A stretch of DNA of 64,000 nt from Chitinophaga niabensis (GTDB taxonomy: Bacteria > Bacteroidota > Bacteroidia > Chitinophagales > Chitinophagaceae). The position numbers were made by a program, and so were the translations under genes. The notes beneath the pieces are model-generated. The model searched no databases and was not told the DNA's origin. It saw only the letters and a list, made by a program, of their open reading frames with translations. Of the stretch, positions 35,990-45,580 are shown piece after piece. The stretch's first letter is position 1. Each line of letters starts with the position of its first letter. The stretch lies in contig JAFIGY010000008.1 in NCBI GenBank assembly GCA_017849435.1, positions 1 through 64,000 of the forward strand, in the 5' to 3' direction.

Positions 35990-38136
35990 TTTACTTTCAC
36001 TATTTTATAAGTCCTCACGTGTTGCCTGTAAAACAATTTTACAAAGTAAACACCATTTGCCTCATTTACCAAATCAATTGTCAGCCGGTTTCCTGAGCGG
36101 TTGGGCGGCTGTTGCTGGTACACACGCCGGCCTGCAGCATCGTATATCACGAGGGCCTGCAGATCATCCGGCCAGGTGGCGAATTCGATGTAGAACTGCC
36201 GGCTGAATGCATTGGGCCAGATGAGGATACCTGTTTCCCTGAGGGTTTTATTAATATCTTTTTGAACGATGTTGATCTGATCGATATAGATGTTATTCTC
36301 GTAGTTCGATGTATTTCTGAATACCACCCTGAATTTGTTATGATAAATAAAAGGAGTGAGATCAATGGAATCTGTGCGCCATTCATTCCGGCCGGGCACA
36401 AACTCCCCGGCCACCGGTGCCTGGCGGGTCACCAGAGATGCTCCCCACCGCTTGTAGCCGGTTTTGATGAACGTTTTTCCGCAATCCGTTGTGAGCAATA
36501 CTTCCAGCGTATCCCAGGGATTGTTGGGCGTGGTGAGCGGTGTGCTCACTGCTGCCGCTACATCAAAGAACAGGAACACGGAATCTGATCTGGTGGCATC
36601 TGTAACCGGACCCAGCAGATCGTCTATCTGGTTGTTGGTAGCGTAGCCGAGGTTGCGCATCACGGCGGAACTACTGCTGCCGCGGCTCCCGACAGACGCG
36701 CGTTCCCATGTGAAGCTGCGGTCAGGGTTATTGATACTGAACCCGGCAGGCGGGAAAGCAGTGCCTTCAAATGTTTCGAGGAACGGTAGCACAACATCCC
36801 TGCGGTAATTGAAGGATGCAAAAGAAGTATCGTTCTCCGGCTGCTGGTCTGCGGCGCCGTTGGGCAGTTGGGTATAGACTTTCATATTGAAGGATCCTTC
36901 TCCGGCCTGCAGTACAGGAAGAGTCACTGTTGTTTGCTGAAGGGAGGCCAGGTTGCCGGTCCAGTTGAAATCCACCGGCGCCCCGTTATTGATGCTGTAA
37001 CGGATGATTACGCTGGTGAGCGGATCTAATCCGCGGTTCTTGAGCGTTACCACTGGTGCCTGCGAGGGGTCGCAGAGATAGCCTTGTGGCTGCTGCACTT
37101 CTGTAATGCTGGCATCCCGGTTGCGAAGGATAACGGGAGTGCAGCCGTTGGAAGAGAGCAGAGACAGGCGGTTGGCGTCCAGCGCGTTCCGCATACGGTC
37201 CACCTGGCCGTTGGTGAAAAGATACATGCAGGCATCATTCACATAATCCATGTAATTCATGAACATGATGCCCGGAAAATTCGGGCTGCAGAGGTCCATC
37301 TGCGGGAAGGAAGGACAGCCGTAAGTATGGTTGCTTTGCTGCGGGGTATCGTCTACGCCGTCGTCCGAGGTGCAGGTGCCGTTATTGTCGCCCCAGACAT
37401 GTTTTAGTGCAAAGTAGTGGCCTATTTCATGCGTGAGGGTGCGACCGAGATTGAAGGGGGCCTGTGCGCTGCCGATGTTGCCGAATGCGCGGTAATGAAC
37501 CACCACGCCATCTTCGTCGGCAGGAAAGATATTACCGGGAGGTGTGGCTACGCCGAGGTAGTTATCCTGCAGGTTGCAGATCCATACATTGAGATAACGG
37601 GTATTGTCCCAGGATTCAATACCGCCGGTGCTGCTGTGCTTTACTTCCGGTGCGGCGCCGCTGATGGAAAAAGAAGCCTGCGTGGTGACGGTGCGTGTGA
37701 TCCCGGAGGTAGGGTCGCCATCAGGTGTGCGCTGGGCAAGGCAGAATTGGATCTCTGAATTACCGATCAGTGGTTGCCATACAGAGGGCACCTTACTGAT
37801 ATCTGTATTCGCTGCGCGATAATCGAGATTAAGACTTGCGATCTGGTTCAGTATCTGCTGATCCGTCACTACATCCGGGTTAGGCAGCACGATGTGTACC
37901 ACAATGGGAATATAAACCCTTGGGTTGACGCGGAAGATCTGCAGGGGAGGGCGTTTCTTTCGGAAGACGGTTTCCATATCCTGCATCTTCTTCACCAGCC
38001 TGGGCTGCGCTTTCAATTGTTCTGTCAAAGCAATGTCCGACCCGCACTTACGTTGTGCGGTTACTCCGGAACAAAAGAAGAGTAAGAGGAAGGCAAGGGT
38101 AAAATTACGCAACTTGTGATCGTTAAAATTTAACAA
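35986..38136 (-). CDS. secreted M43-family zinc metalloprotease with type IX sorting domain
   Basis: 716 residues. The start is TTG; a second TTG at 38112 would give a tight signal peptide ending SGVTAQ. The pappalysin-type (M43) catalytic domain spans about 60-325, with the zinc motif H236-E-x-x-H240-x5-H246 (HEIGHYFALKHVW) and the Met-turn FMNYMDY downstream. A linker and a beta-sandwich domain (about 455-625, FLETFEGTAFPPAGFS, jelly-roll like) follow. The C-terminal 75 residues (ILIWPNAFSRQFYIE ... GVYFVKLFYRQHVRTYKIVKVK in part) form a type A T9SS sorting domain. The enzyme should be exported by the type IX system and anchored or released. The overlap with mqnE is unusual. Confidence 0.88.
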   Translation of the reverse strand: MLNFNDHKLRNFTLAFLLLFFCSGVTAQRKCGSDIALTEQLKAQPRLVKKMQDMETVFRKKRPPLQIFRVNPRVYIPIVVHIVLPNPDVVTDQQILNQIASLNLDYRAANTDISKVPSVWQPLIGNSEIQFCLAQRTPDGDPTSGITRTVTTQASFSISGAAPEVKHSSTGGIESWDNTRYLNVWICNLQDNYLGVATPPGNIFPADEDGVVVHYRAFGNIGSAQAPFNLGRTLTHEIGHYFALKHVWGDNNGTCTSDDGVDDTPQQSNHTYGCPSFPQMDLCSPNFPGIMFMNYMDYVNDACMYLFTNGQVDRMRNALDANRLSLLSSNGCTPVILRNRDASITEVQQPQGYLCDPSQAPVVTLKNRGLDPLTSVIIRYSINNGAPVDFNWTGNLASLQQTTVTLPVLQAGEGSFNMKVYTQLPNGAADQQPENDTSFASFNYRRDVVLPFLETFEGTAFPPAGFSINNPDRSFTWERASVGSRGSSSSAVMRNLGYATNNQIDDLLGPVTDATRSDSVFLFFDVAAAVSTPLTTPNNPWDTLEVLLTTDCGKTFIKTGYKRWGASLVTRQAPVAGEFVPGRNEWRTDSIDLTPFIYHNKFRVVFRNTSNYENNIYIDQINIVQKDINKTLRETGILIWPNAFSRQFYIEFATWPDDLQALVIYDAAGRRVYQQQPPNRSGNRLTIDLVNEANGVYFVKLFYRQHVRTYKIVKVK

Positions 38137-38197
38137 TAAATGTACGCAGTACCGATGATATCTGCATCTTTTTTCGATCCATCCTTCTAATTTGACA

Positions 38198-39829
38198 CTA
38201 ACTCAAAGCGCCTGCAATACAACCACACATTAAGCAGGCGATGGTTCCGCCGATCAGTGCTTTTACGCCAAGTTCCGTCAGATTTTTCCGCTGATTGGGC
38301 GCCAGCTGACTGATGCCGCCAATCTGTATGCCGATAGACGCGAAATTGGCAAAGCCGCAGAGCGCATACGTAGCGATGAGCAGCGACTTCGGATCCTGTA
38401 TCACGTGGGCATTCTTCATTTCGCCCAGGGTTTTGTAGGCGAGGAACTCGTTCAGTACCGTTTTCTCGCCCAGCAGCTGCCCGATGGCCAGCATATCCTG
38501 TTGCGCCACGCCAATGAGCCAGGCAACAGGAGAGAATACATAACCGAGGAGCATTTCGAGTGACAGTTCCTTGTATCTCCCGCCGCTGAAAGCCGCAACC
38601 TGCGAGTTGAGGCCGGTTTGCGCACCGGCCCAGCCCAGCATGGCATCGGCCACATACATGAGTGCGGTGAATACGATAAGCATGGCGCCTACGTTCACGG
38701 CCAGTTTCAGACCGTCTGTGGTGCCGAGGGAAAGGGCGTCCAGGAAATTGTCGCCCAGCTTTTCCTTGGGTATTTTCAGATCTTTGGAGATCAGGTGTTC
38801 CTGTGTTTCAGGGAAAAGTATTTTGGAGCAGACGATGGCCGCAGGAGCGCTCATGATACTCTGGCTGAGCATGTGCAGGGCAAAATAATGCTGCTGGTCG
38901 ATGTCCGAACCGCCGAGCATGCTTACATAAGCTGCCAGTACGCTGCCGGCCGTATTCGCCATACCGCCCACCATGATACAAAGTATCTCCGAGCGGGTCA
39001 TCTTTTCAAGGTAAGGCCGGATCATCAGCGGCGCTTCCGTTTGACCCAAAAAGATATTCGCGGCAGTGGAAAGACTTTCCGCACCGGAAACTTTCAGTTT
39101 GTTCAGCATGTATGCAAATACGAACACGATCTTTTGGAGAACGCCGAGATAGTAGAGCACAGAGGATAATGCTGCGAAAAAGATGATGTTGGGCAACACC
39201 TGCACTGCGAAAATATACCCCCAGGCCCCCTTGAAATCCGCAAGACCCTCAAACATGAACTCCGTCCCCTTGTGGCTGATATTGATCAGGCTCACGAACG
39301 ACTCCGATGCCGAAGAAAGCGTTTCCCGGAAAACCTTCGGAGAACACAGTTTAAGGTAAACAGATACTGTGAGGATCAAGCATGCAGCGAGGATAGTCCA
39401 CTTCAGCAGCTCTATATTGCGTTTCTGCAGATATTTGATCATCACCACAATGGGGATCAGACCAATGAAGAAAGCGATGGCAGGATAGGCGAACTGCTGG
39501 CTTCGCACGATGCCAAAGAAAAAGCCGGCAATGCCTGCCAGCGCCAGCAACCAGCTCTGCGCATCTTTAGGCAGGTCAAAGCCTTCCCGCTGCTTACGCC
39601 GGAAGCGGTTGAAAGTGAAGAGAAGGATCATGGCTCCGAAAAGCAGCCAGAAAACCGGCTGACCGCCAAGTTCCGTATGCAGTACCCCCATCGCGAACAT
39701 CACCTGCGCGCACACGCCTACAGCAACGAGTTTCCAGCTGACGGCCTTGCGATTATTGCTCAATACATAACAAACGAGGATAAGAAAAGCCATTCCCAAA
39801 GCTCCACGGGCAATATTTTCCCAATTCAT
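38198..39829 (-). CDS. concentrative nucleoside transporter (CNT/NupC family)
   Basis: 543 residues, longer than E. coli NupC (about 400) because of extra N-terminal helices and a periplasmic or cytoplasmic insertion at about 160-200. The CNT core is present: GAESLSTAANIFLGQTEAPLMIRPYL (family GQTEAP motif), TRSEILCIMVGGMANTAGSVLAAYVSML, and the C-terminal CGFANFASIGIQIGGIS. It takes up nucleosides by Na+ or H+ symport across the inner membrane. The gene is alone on its strand, with the thioredoxin terminator ahead of it. Confidence 0.92.
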   Translation of the reverse strand: MNWENIARGALGMAFLILVCYVLSNNRKAVSWKLVAVGVCAQVMFAMGVLHTELGGQPVFWLLFGAMILLFTFNRFRRKQREGFDLPKDAQSWLLALAGIAGFFFGIVRSQQFAYPAIAFFIGLIPIVVMIKYLQKRNIELLKWTILAACLILTVSVYLKLCSPKVFRETLSSASESFVSLINISHKGTEFMFEGLADFKGAWGYIFAVQVLPNIIFFAALSSVLYYLGVLQKIVFVFAYMLNKLKVSGAESLSTAANIFLGQTEAPLMIRPYLEKMTRSEILCIMVGGMANTAGSVLAAYVSMLGGSDIDQQHYFALHMLSQSIMSAPAAIVCSKILFPETQEHLISKDLKIPKEKLGDNFLDALSLGTTDGLKLAVNVGAMLIVFTALMYVADAMLGWAGAQTGLNSQVAAFSGGRYKELSLEMLLGYVFSPVAWLIGVAQQDMLAIGQLLGEKTVLNEFLAYKTLGEMKNAHVIQDPKSLLIATYALCGFANFASIGIQIGGISQLAPNQRKNLTELGVKALIGGTIACLMCGCIAGALS

Positions 39830-39909
39830 GTAACGATTGATTTCGGTTTAGAGTCAAAATAAAGGGCAAAATAAGGGAATATCGTCATATCAGGAGAAAA
39901 GGCATAAAA

Positions 39910-39938
39910 AAAACGCAGGCGAAGAATGCCTGCGTTTT
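39910..39938 (-). terminator. rho-independent terminator of trxA
   Basis: AAAACGCAGGC (39910-39920) pairs with GCCTGCGTTTT (39928-39938) around a 7-nt loop. The minus-strand transcript ends in a long T run. Confidence 0.88.
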
Positions 39939-39959
39939 CCTTTTTATATTTTCCCGCGA

Positions 39960-40277
39960 CTAAAGGTTCGCCTGAATTTTCTTTTCCAGTACGGATTTGG
40001 GAACAGCACCTACCTGTTTGTCAACCACCTGGCCATTTTTGATGAACAGGATGGCAGGGATGCTGGTGATGCCGTAGTTCATGGAGATCTGCGGGTTGTT
40101 GTCCACATTCACCTTGCCTACATTCACTTTCCCATCGTAGTCCTTGGACAGTTCCTCGATCACGGGACCGATCGCGCGGCAGGGACCGCACCATTCTGCC
40201 CAAAAATCTACCACACTCAGTTTATCCGAGTTCAATACGGTGGATTGGAAGTTCGCATCTGTGAATTCTAAAGCCAT
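39960..40277 (-). CDS. trxA: thioredoxin
   Basis: 105 residues, full family length. The active site is W-C30-G-P-C33 (DFWAEWCGPCRAIGP) and the cis-Pro is in ITSIPAILF. No signal peptide, so cytoplasmic. It reduces disulfides and is recycled by thioredoxin reductase. It lies between dnaE and the nucleoside transporter, with its own terminator. Confidence 0.95.
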   Translation of the reverse strand: MALEFTDANFQSTVLNSDKLSVVDFWAEWCGPCRAIGPVIEELSKDYDGKVNVGKVNVDNNPQISMNYGITSIPAILFIKNGQVVDKQVGAVPKSVLEKKIQANL

Positions 40278-40409
40278 TTTTATAGATTTAAAAGTTTATA
40301 ATTTTTATAAATGATTGGTTCCGAATATTTTGATGATTTTTCTTTTCAAATCGTCACGCAATATATGCAAAAACCAAACCGGTGTAAAACTACTGCTTTT
40401 TTGACATGC

Positions 40410-43400
40410 TTACCTATTGAATATGTCGATATAGGTATCGATATCCTGCTGTTTGTCTAAAAACTGAGCCAACTCGTCATTCATCTCAATATGGCGGTTG
40501 AAAGTATGCAGTTTTACGGTCAGATCATCCTGCCGGTCTATCAGCTGAAGATAGATCTCGCATTTACCGGGGTATCTGGCGGTATTATCGGACAGAAAAT
40601 CAATGATCTCGGGGGTGATGAACTGCGGCATGGTCACCAGGCCCAATTTGCGCGTATGCGTTCTTTTTACTTCCTGAAGCAGCTGCATACCCTGTACCTT
40701 GAACTCATACTCGTTCTCGTTGAACCGCCTGGGTTTGAAAGCGCCGTTCACATAGAGGCAGATACCGGGTTTGAAGTGGGTGGTGAATTTCAGGTAATCT
40801 TCACTCCATAACGCAAACTCGAACTTGCCGGTGTAGTCTTCCAGCGTCATGATCCCGAACTGTTTGTTATTCCGCGAGATCCTTTCTACTGCGCCGGTTA
40901 CGTAAACAGCCATGCGGAAGGAGCGTTCCCTGCCTTTGTTATTCTCAGATACGCCGCTGATCTGGTTCTGGTATTCCAGTACTTCGGCGATGGTGTTCAT
41001 ATGGTAATGCTTCAGCTCGAACTTGTAATCATCCAGCGGATGGCCGGAGATGTAAATGCCGGTCACCTCGCGTTCGTTGTTGAGCTTGATGGTAAGCGGC
41101 CAGGGATCGCAGGGTGGGATCTTGGGTGGTTGTACTTCGGGCATGATATCGTCCCCGAAAAGGCTGCCGGAGTTTTGTCCGCCGGCCTGTACCTGGTTCC
41201 CGAACCGGATGATCTTCTCCAGACCGTTGTTGGTATCGCCGTCCGGCTTATGGAAATATTGTGCACGGTGCAGTTCCGGGAAACAGTCGAAAGCGCCGGA
41301 CATGGCCAGGGCCTCCATGGATTTCTTGTTCACGGCGCGTTGGTTCACCCTTTTCGCCATATCAAAAATACTGGTATAGGCGCCGCTTTTCTCGCGTTCT
41401 TCGATAATGCTTTCGATGGCGGCTTCGCCTACACCTTTCAGTCCGGCCAGCCCGAAACGTACCTGACCCTTCTTGTTCACGGCAAAACCTTTGAAAGATT
41501 CATTCACATCGGGCGGCAATACATCCAATCCCATGCGCTTACATTCTTCCATGAAGAAGGTGATCTTTTCCAGGCTGCTGGCGTTGTTCAGCACGGAGGC
41601 CATGTATTCGGCAGGGTAGTGAGCTTTGAGATAAGCGGTCTGGTAGGCCACGAACGCGTAGCAGGTGGCATGGGATTTATTGAAGGCGTAGGATGCAAAG
41701 GCTTCCCAGTCCGTCCACACTTTATCGCACATCTTCAGATCGTGGCCGTTTTCTTTACATCCGGCCATGAACTGGGCTTTCATCTTGTCCAGCACGGCTT
41801 TTTGTTTCTTACCCATGGCTTTCCGGAGCACGTCCGCATCGCCTTTGGAGAAGTTGGCCATTTTCTGACTGAGGAGCATTACCTGTTCCTGGTATACGTT
41901 AATGCCGTAGGTTTCGGCGAGGTATTCCTCCATCACGGGTACATCGTAGGTCACGGGCTCGAGGCCGTGCTTGCGGCGGATGAAAGTGGGGATATACTCG
42001 AGCGGGCCGGGACGGTACAAGGCGTTCATCGCAATGAGGTCATCGAATTTGTCCGGCTTGAGCTCGCGGAGATATTTTTGCATACCCGGACTTTCGAACT
42101 GGAACGTTGCGTTTGTTTCCGCACGTTGATAGAGTTCGTAGGTTTTGGCATCGTCCAGCGGAATGGTATCGATATCGATCTCTACTCCGTGATTCTTCCT
42201 GATCAGTTCCAGTGCGCCTTTGATGATGGTGAGGGTTTTCAGCCCGAGGAAGTCCATCTTGATCACACCGGCGCTTTCGATCACGTTACCTTCGAACTGC
42301 GTCACCAGCAGGTCAGAATCCTTGGCCGTGGCTACGGGGATCAGTTCGGAAAGATCTTTCGGGGCGATGATGATCCCTGCGGCGTGGATGCCGGTATTCC
42401 GTACGGAGCCTTCGAGTACGCAGGCTTCCCGCAATACTTCCCCCTGCAGGTCGCTGCCTTTGATCAGCTCGCGGAGTTTTTTTACATTCTCGATATCCTC
42501 ACCCGCCAGCCCCTCTTTATCCGCGAGGCTTTTCTCACCCTCGAGCGGAGCATTGAAGATACGGTCGAGCTGTATGCCGGGCTTGTCCGGTACCAGTTTG
42601 GCAAGACCGTTGGAATCCGGCAAAGGAAGGTCGAGTACGCGGGCCACGTCTTTGATACTCATTTTCGCGGCCATGGTGCCGTAGGTGATGATCTGCGCCA
42701 CCTGTTGCTTACCGTATTTCTCTACTACGTAGTCGATCACTTTCTGACGGCCTTCATCATCGAAGTCCGTATCAATATCGGGCATGCTTTTACGCTCGGG
42801 GTTGAGGAAACGTTCGAACAGCAGGTTGTATTTGACTGGGTCGATATTGGTGATGCCGATGCAATAGGCCACCGCAGAACCCGCTGCGGATCCGCGGCCC
42901 GGACCGATGAACACGCCGAGGTCGCGGCCGGCCTTGATGAAATCTGATACAATGAGGAAGTAGCCTGCAAATCCCATATTCTCGATCACGTTCAGTTCAA
43001 AGTTGATCCGTTCTTCGATCTCGGGCGTCATTTCCGCGTATCGCTTGTGCGCGCCTTCCATGGTGAGATGGCGCAGGTATTGATCCTGAGTGAGGAAGTT
43101 GGGCGGAATGGGGAAGTTGGGCAGGAGGATGTCCCGCTTCAGGTCCAGCAGTTCCACCTTGTCGATGATCTCGTTGGTATTGTCGATAGCCTGCGGGAGA
43201 TCGGCGAAGAGCGTGGTCATCTCCTGTGTGGTCTTGAAATAGAACTGATCGTTATAAAAAGCGAAACGTTTGTTCTTGATCATCACATCGTCATCCGCAA
43301 ATTCCTTCATCGTAGGCGTACTTTTCTTTTCGCCGGTGTTGATACAGAGCAGGATGTCATGCGCGTTGGCGTCTTCCTGTTCCACATAATGGGAATCGTT

Positions 43401-44048
43401 GGAGGCGATGATCTTTACGTTGTATTTCTGCGCAAACCGCACCAGCACTTCATTCACCTGTATTTGTTCGGGAATGCCGTGGCGTTGCATTTCCACGTAG
43501 AAATCTTCTCCGAAAATGTTCAGCCACCATTTGAATTCCTCTTCCCCCGCGGCTTCTCCTTTTTTGAGGATGGTTTTGGGAACGGAAGCGCCGAGGCAGC
43601 AGGTGGTAGCGATCAAACCTTTATGATGTTGCAGAATCAGTTCTTTGTCGATACGGGGATATTTACCGTACAGCCCTTCCATATACCCGAGGGAACAAAG
43701 CTTGATGAGGTTGCGGTATCCTTCTTCATTTTTGGCAAGCAGCACCTGGTGATAACGGATGTCTTTTTCTTCCCGTGTAAACTGCCGTTTGTGGCGGTTC
43801 TCCACAAGATAAAATTCGCAACCCACAATAGGCTTCACTTTCAGGCGTTTATCTTTTGGGTCTTCCGGGTTCAGCTTGTGGTTATAAGCTTCTGCCACAA
43901 ACTGGAAAGCCCCGAACATGTTACCATGGTCTGTGATGGCCAGTGCGGGCATATTATCGGCCATTGCTTTCTTATACAGCTGCTTGATATCAGCAGCCCC
44001 GTCCAGCAGGGAGAATTGCGTGTGTACGTGCAGGTGAGAAAACTTCAT
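40410..44048 (-). CDS. dnaE: DNA polymerase III alpha subunit
   Basis: 1212 residues from the ATG at 44048 (MKFSHLHVHTQFSLLDG); the 15-codon upstream extension is not part of the gene. Order: PHP domain (about 1-300, with the H5-L-H7-V-H9 metal motif), palm/fingers with PDIDTDFDD (catalytic D424 and D426) and the later IKMDFLGL aspartate, beta-binding/HhH region, and OB-fold domain (about 990-1085) followed by a C-terminal domain. It is the replicative polymerase. It is the DnaE1 type by length. Divergent from an NlpC/P60 lipoprotein gene, 90 bp apart. Confidence 0.97.
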   Translation of the reverse strand: MKFSHLHVHTQFSLLDGAADIKQLYKKAMADNMPALAITDHGNMFGAFQFVAEAYNHKLNPEDPKDKRLKVKPIVGCEFYLVENRHKRQFTREEKDIRYHQVLLAKNEEGYRNLIKLCSLGYMEGLYGKYPRIDKELILQHHKGLIATTCCLGASVPKTILKKGEAAGEEEFKWWLNIFGEDFYVEMQRHGIPEQIQVNEVLVRFAQKYNVKIIASNDSHYVEQEDANAHDILLCINTGEKKSTPTMKEFADDDVMIKNKRFAFYNDQFYFKTTQEMTTLFADLPQAIDNTNEIIDKVELLDLKRDILLPNFPIPPNFLTQDQYLRHLTMEGAHKRYAEMTPEIEERINFELNVIENMGFAGYFLIVSDFIKAGRDLGVFIGPGRGSAAGSAVAYCIGITNIDPVKYNLLFERFLNPERKSMPDIDTDFDDEGRQKVIDYVVEKYGKQQVAQIITYGTMAAKMSIKDVARVLDLPLPDSNGLAKLVPDKPGIQLDRIFNAPLEGEKSLADKEGLAGEDIENVKKLRELIKGSDLQGEVLREACVLEGSVRNTGIHAAGIIIAPKDLSELIPVATAKDSDLLVTQFEGNVIESAGVIKMDFLGLKTLTIIKGALELIRKNHGVEIDIDTIPLDDAKTYELYQRAETNATFQFESPGMQKYLRELKPDKFDDLIAMNALYRPGPLEYIPTFIRRKHGLEPVTYDVPVMEEYLAETYGINVYQEQVMLLSQKMANFSKGDADVLRKAMGKKQKAVLDKMKAQFMAGCKENGHDLKMCDKVWTDWEAFASYAFNKSHATCYAFVAYQTAYLKAHYPAEYMASVLNNASSLEKITFFMEECKRMGLDVLPPDVNESFKGFAVNKKGQVRFGLAGLKGVGEAAIESIIEEREKSGAYTSIFDMAKRVNQRAVNKKSMEALAMSGAFDCFPELHRAQYFHKPDGDTNNGLEKIIRFGNQVQAGGQNSGSLFGDDIMPEVQPPKIPPCDPWPLTIKLNNEREVTGIYISGHPLDDYKFELKHYHMNTIAEVLEYQNQISGVSENNKGRERSFRMAVYVTGAVERISRNNKQFGIMTLEDYTGKFEFALWSEDYLKFTTHFKPGICLYVNGAFKPRRFNENEYEFKVQGMQLLQEVKRTHTRKLGLVTMPQFITPEIIDFLSDNTARYPGKCEIYLQLIDRQDDLTVKLHTFNRHIEMNDELAQFLDKQQDIDTYIDIFNR

Positions 44049-44138
44049 CGTCGATTCAAAATATGCGTTCAGAAGGAGGGTACCAAACAGCAAAAAAACG
44101 AAATTTTTTTATATTGCAGCCATTTTAAACGGGTGTTC

Positions 44139-44810
44139 ATGATGAGAAGTTCGGGAAAGATATATTTGTTACTACCAGCCTGTGCATTCCTTTTCGGAAG
44201 CTGTGCGATATTGAAGCCAAAGGAGCCTGCCGTTGCGGCAAAACCGGCGGAACAGAAAGTAGAATTCATTGACGGTATTGCTGTTTCCCGTAGTGCCAGA
44301 TCGTCTGAACATCACTCCAGAGGCCGTAATGCCGGCACACAGATAAAGTCTTTCCCCTCCGGTGTGAACAGTATTGAAGAAGCCCGCCCCTGGCAGTTCA
44401 AATATGCGCAGCTGCTGGATCTCCCGGTGGAAAGCGTGATCAACGAAAAGCTGTTTGGCTTTATTGAGGAATGGTGGGGTGCGCCTTATCGAATGGGGGG
44501 CAACAGCAAAGACGGGATCGATTGTTCCAATTTTGTGAATACGTTAATGGCCGCTGTTTTCCAGATCAACCTCGTGGGAAATTCCCTTCAGCTCTTTCAT
44601 CAGGTAAAGCGATTGGGGAAAAAAGGGGAGCTGCAGCTGGGCGACCTGGTGTTTTTTGCGATCAACCGTCACCGGCGCATCTCGCATGTAGGTATTTACC
44701 TCGAAAACGACCGCTTTGTACACGCCTCCTCCAGCTCGGGCGTGATGATCAGCGATCTCAAAGAACCCTACTGGACAAAATATTACGCCGGCGCAGGGAG
44801 GATTAACTAG
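44139..44810 (+). CDS. NlpC/P60 cell-wall peptidase lipoprotein
   Basis: 223 residues, ATG at 44139 or the next codon. The lipoprotein signal ends at C22 (FLFGSCAIL). A linker of about 75 residues precedes the NlpC/P60 domain with the catalytic Cys C129 in GIDCSNFV, His H183 in ISHVGIYL and a third polar residue at H195. It should cleave the D-Glu-diaminopimelate bond of peptidoglycan stem peptides in the periplasm. The longer upstream frame antisense to dnaE is not coding. A methyltransferase gene follows after 35 bp. Confidence 0.9.
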   Translation: MMRSSGKIYLLLPACAFLFGSCAILKPKEPAVAAKPAEQKVEFIDGIAVSRSARSSEHHSRGRNAGTQIKSFPSGVNSIEEARPWQFKYAQLLDLPVESVINEKLFGFIEEWWGAPYRMGGNSKDGIDCSNFVNTLMAAVFQINLVGNSLQLFHQVKRLGKKGELQLGDLVFFAINRHRRISHVGIYLENDRFVHASSSSGVMISDLKEPYWTKYYAGAGRIN

Positions 44811-44845
44811 TTTTCTTTATTTTTAGCGGCATTAACAATTTACGC

Positions 44846-45580
44846 ATGGATCTCGTTGACCAGCAGTACTGGGACGCTTCTTACAGCAACTTTCAATATT
44901 TTGTGGCAGAGGATGCCATCACCCGCTGGCTGGACCAATACGCAGCCTGGCTGCCCGCAGGCGGACAGATGTTCGAGTTCGGATGTTTTCCGGGCAGGTA
45001 TATGGCGCATATCGGTAAAAAAGGACTGACCGTGAACGGGATGGACCTGGTGCCGAATATGAATGAAGGGTTTTCCGGATGGCTGCAAAGCCTCGGCATC
45101 CGCACAGGCCGGCTGGAACGCGCGGATGTGCTGGCGTATGCTGCCGATACACCGGATCGCTATGACCTGGTTTGCTCTTTCGGCTTTATCGAACATTTCC
45201 GCAATTTCGAGGAGATCATTGCGCTGCACGACAGGATACTGAAACCCGGCGGCGCGCTTTTTATCACTACGCCCAATTTCCGCGGCGGCCTGCAGCATTT
45301 TCTGCGCAGTAACCTGGATAAAGAGAACCTGGCGCGACATTATATCCCTTCCATGCAGCCACAACAGTGGAAAACGCAGCTGGAGCAGTCAGGGTATGAT
45401 GTAAAATATGCCGGTTGCTTCGGTAAGTTCGATTTCTGGTTCGATCCCCAGTCCCGGAACGGCCTGCAAAAGTTAGGTGTGCGCATGGCCCTGAAGCTGA
45501 TCCCACTGATGAAAGCGCTTCCCGATGCATCTTTCCATTCGCCTTACTGCGGTATCATTGCGCAAAAAAAGCATACATGA
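44846..45580 (+). CDS. class I SAM-dependent methyltransferase
   Basis: 244 residues. The Rossmann motif I is degenerate but visible as MFEFGCFPGRYMAHIG (about 42-57); the acidic ribose contact is in GMDLVPN and motif IV/post I is LVCSFGFIEHF. LKPGGALFITTPN is the usual post-motif. It overlaps the next gene (GT6) by an ATGA at 45577-45580 and so is translationally coupled with it. This suggests that it methylates the same glycan or its lipid carrier intermediate. The acceptor is unknown. Confidence 0.85.
   Translation: MDLVDQQYWDASYSNFQYFVAEDAITRWLDQYAAWLPAGGQMFEFGCFPGRYMAHIGKKGLTVNGMDLVPNMNEGFSGWLQSLGIRTGRLERADVLAYAADTPDRYDLVCSFGFIEHFRNFEEIIALHDRILKPGGALFITTPNFRGGLQHFLRSNLDKENLARHYIPSMQPQQWKTQLEQSGYDVKYAGCFGKFDFWFDPQSRNGLQKLGVRMALKLIPLMKALPDASFHSPYCGIIAQKKHT

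Noticed and set aside
41001-42947. 648-codon open frame on the plus strand opposite dnaE
   Set aside because: Antisense to a certain, conserved gene; arises from codon bias, no recognisable domain, no start context.
43047-44138. Long upstream extension of the NlpC/P60 frame
   Set aside because: Overlaps dnaE antisense; the lipoprotein signal shows that translation begins at 44139/44142.
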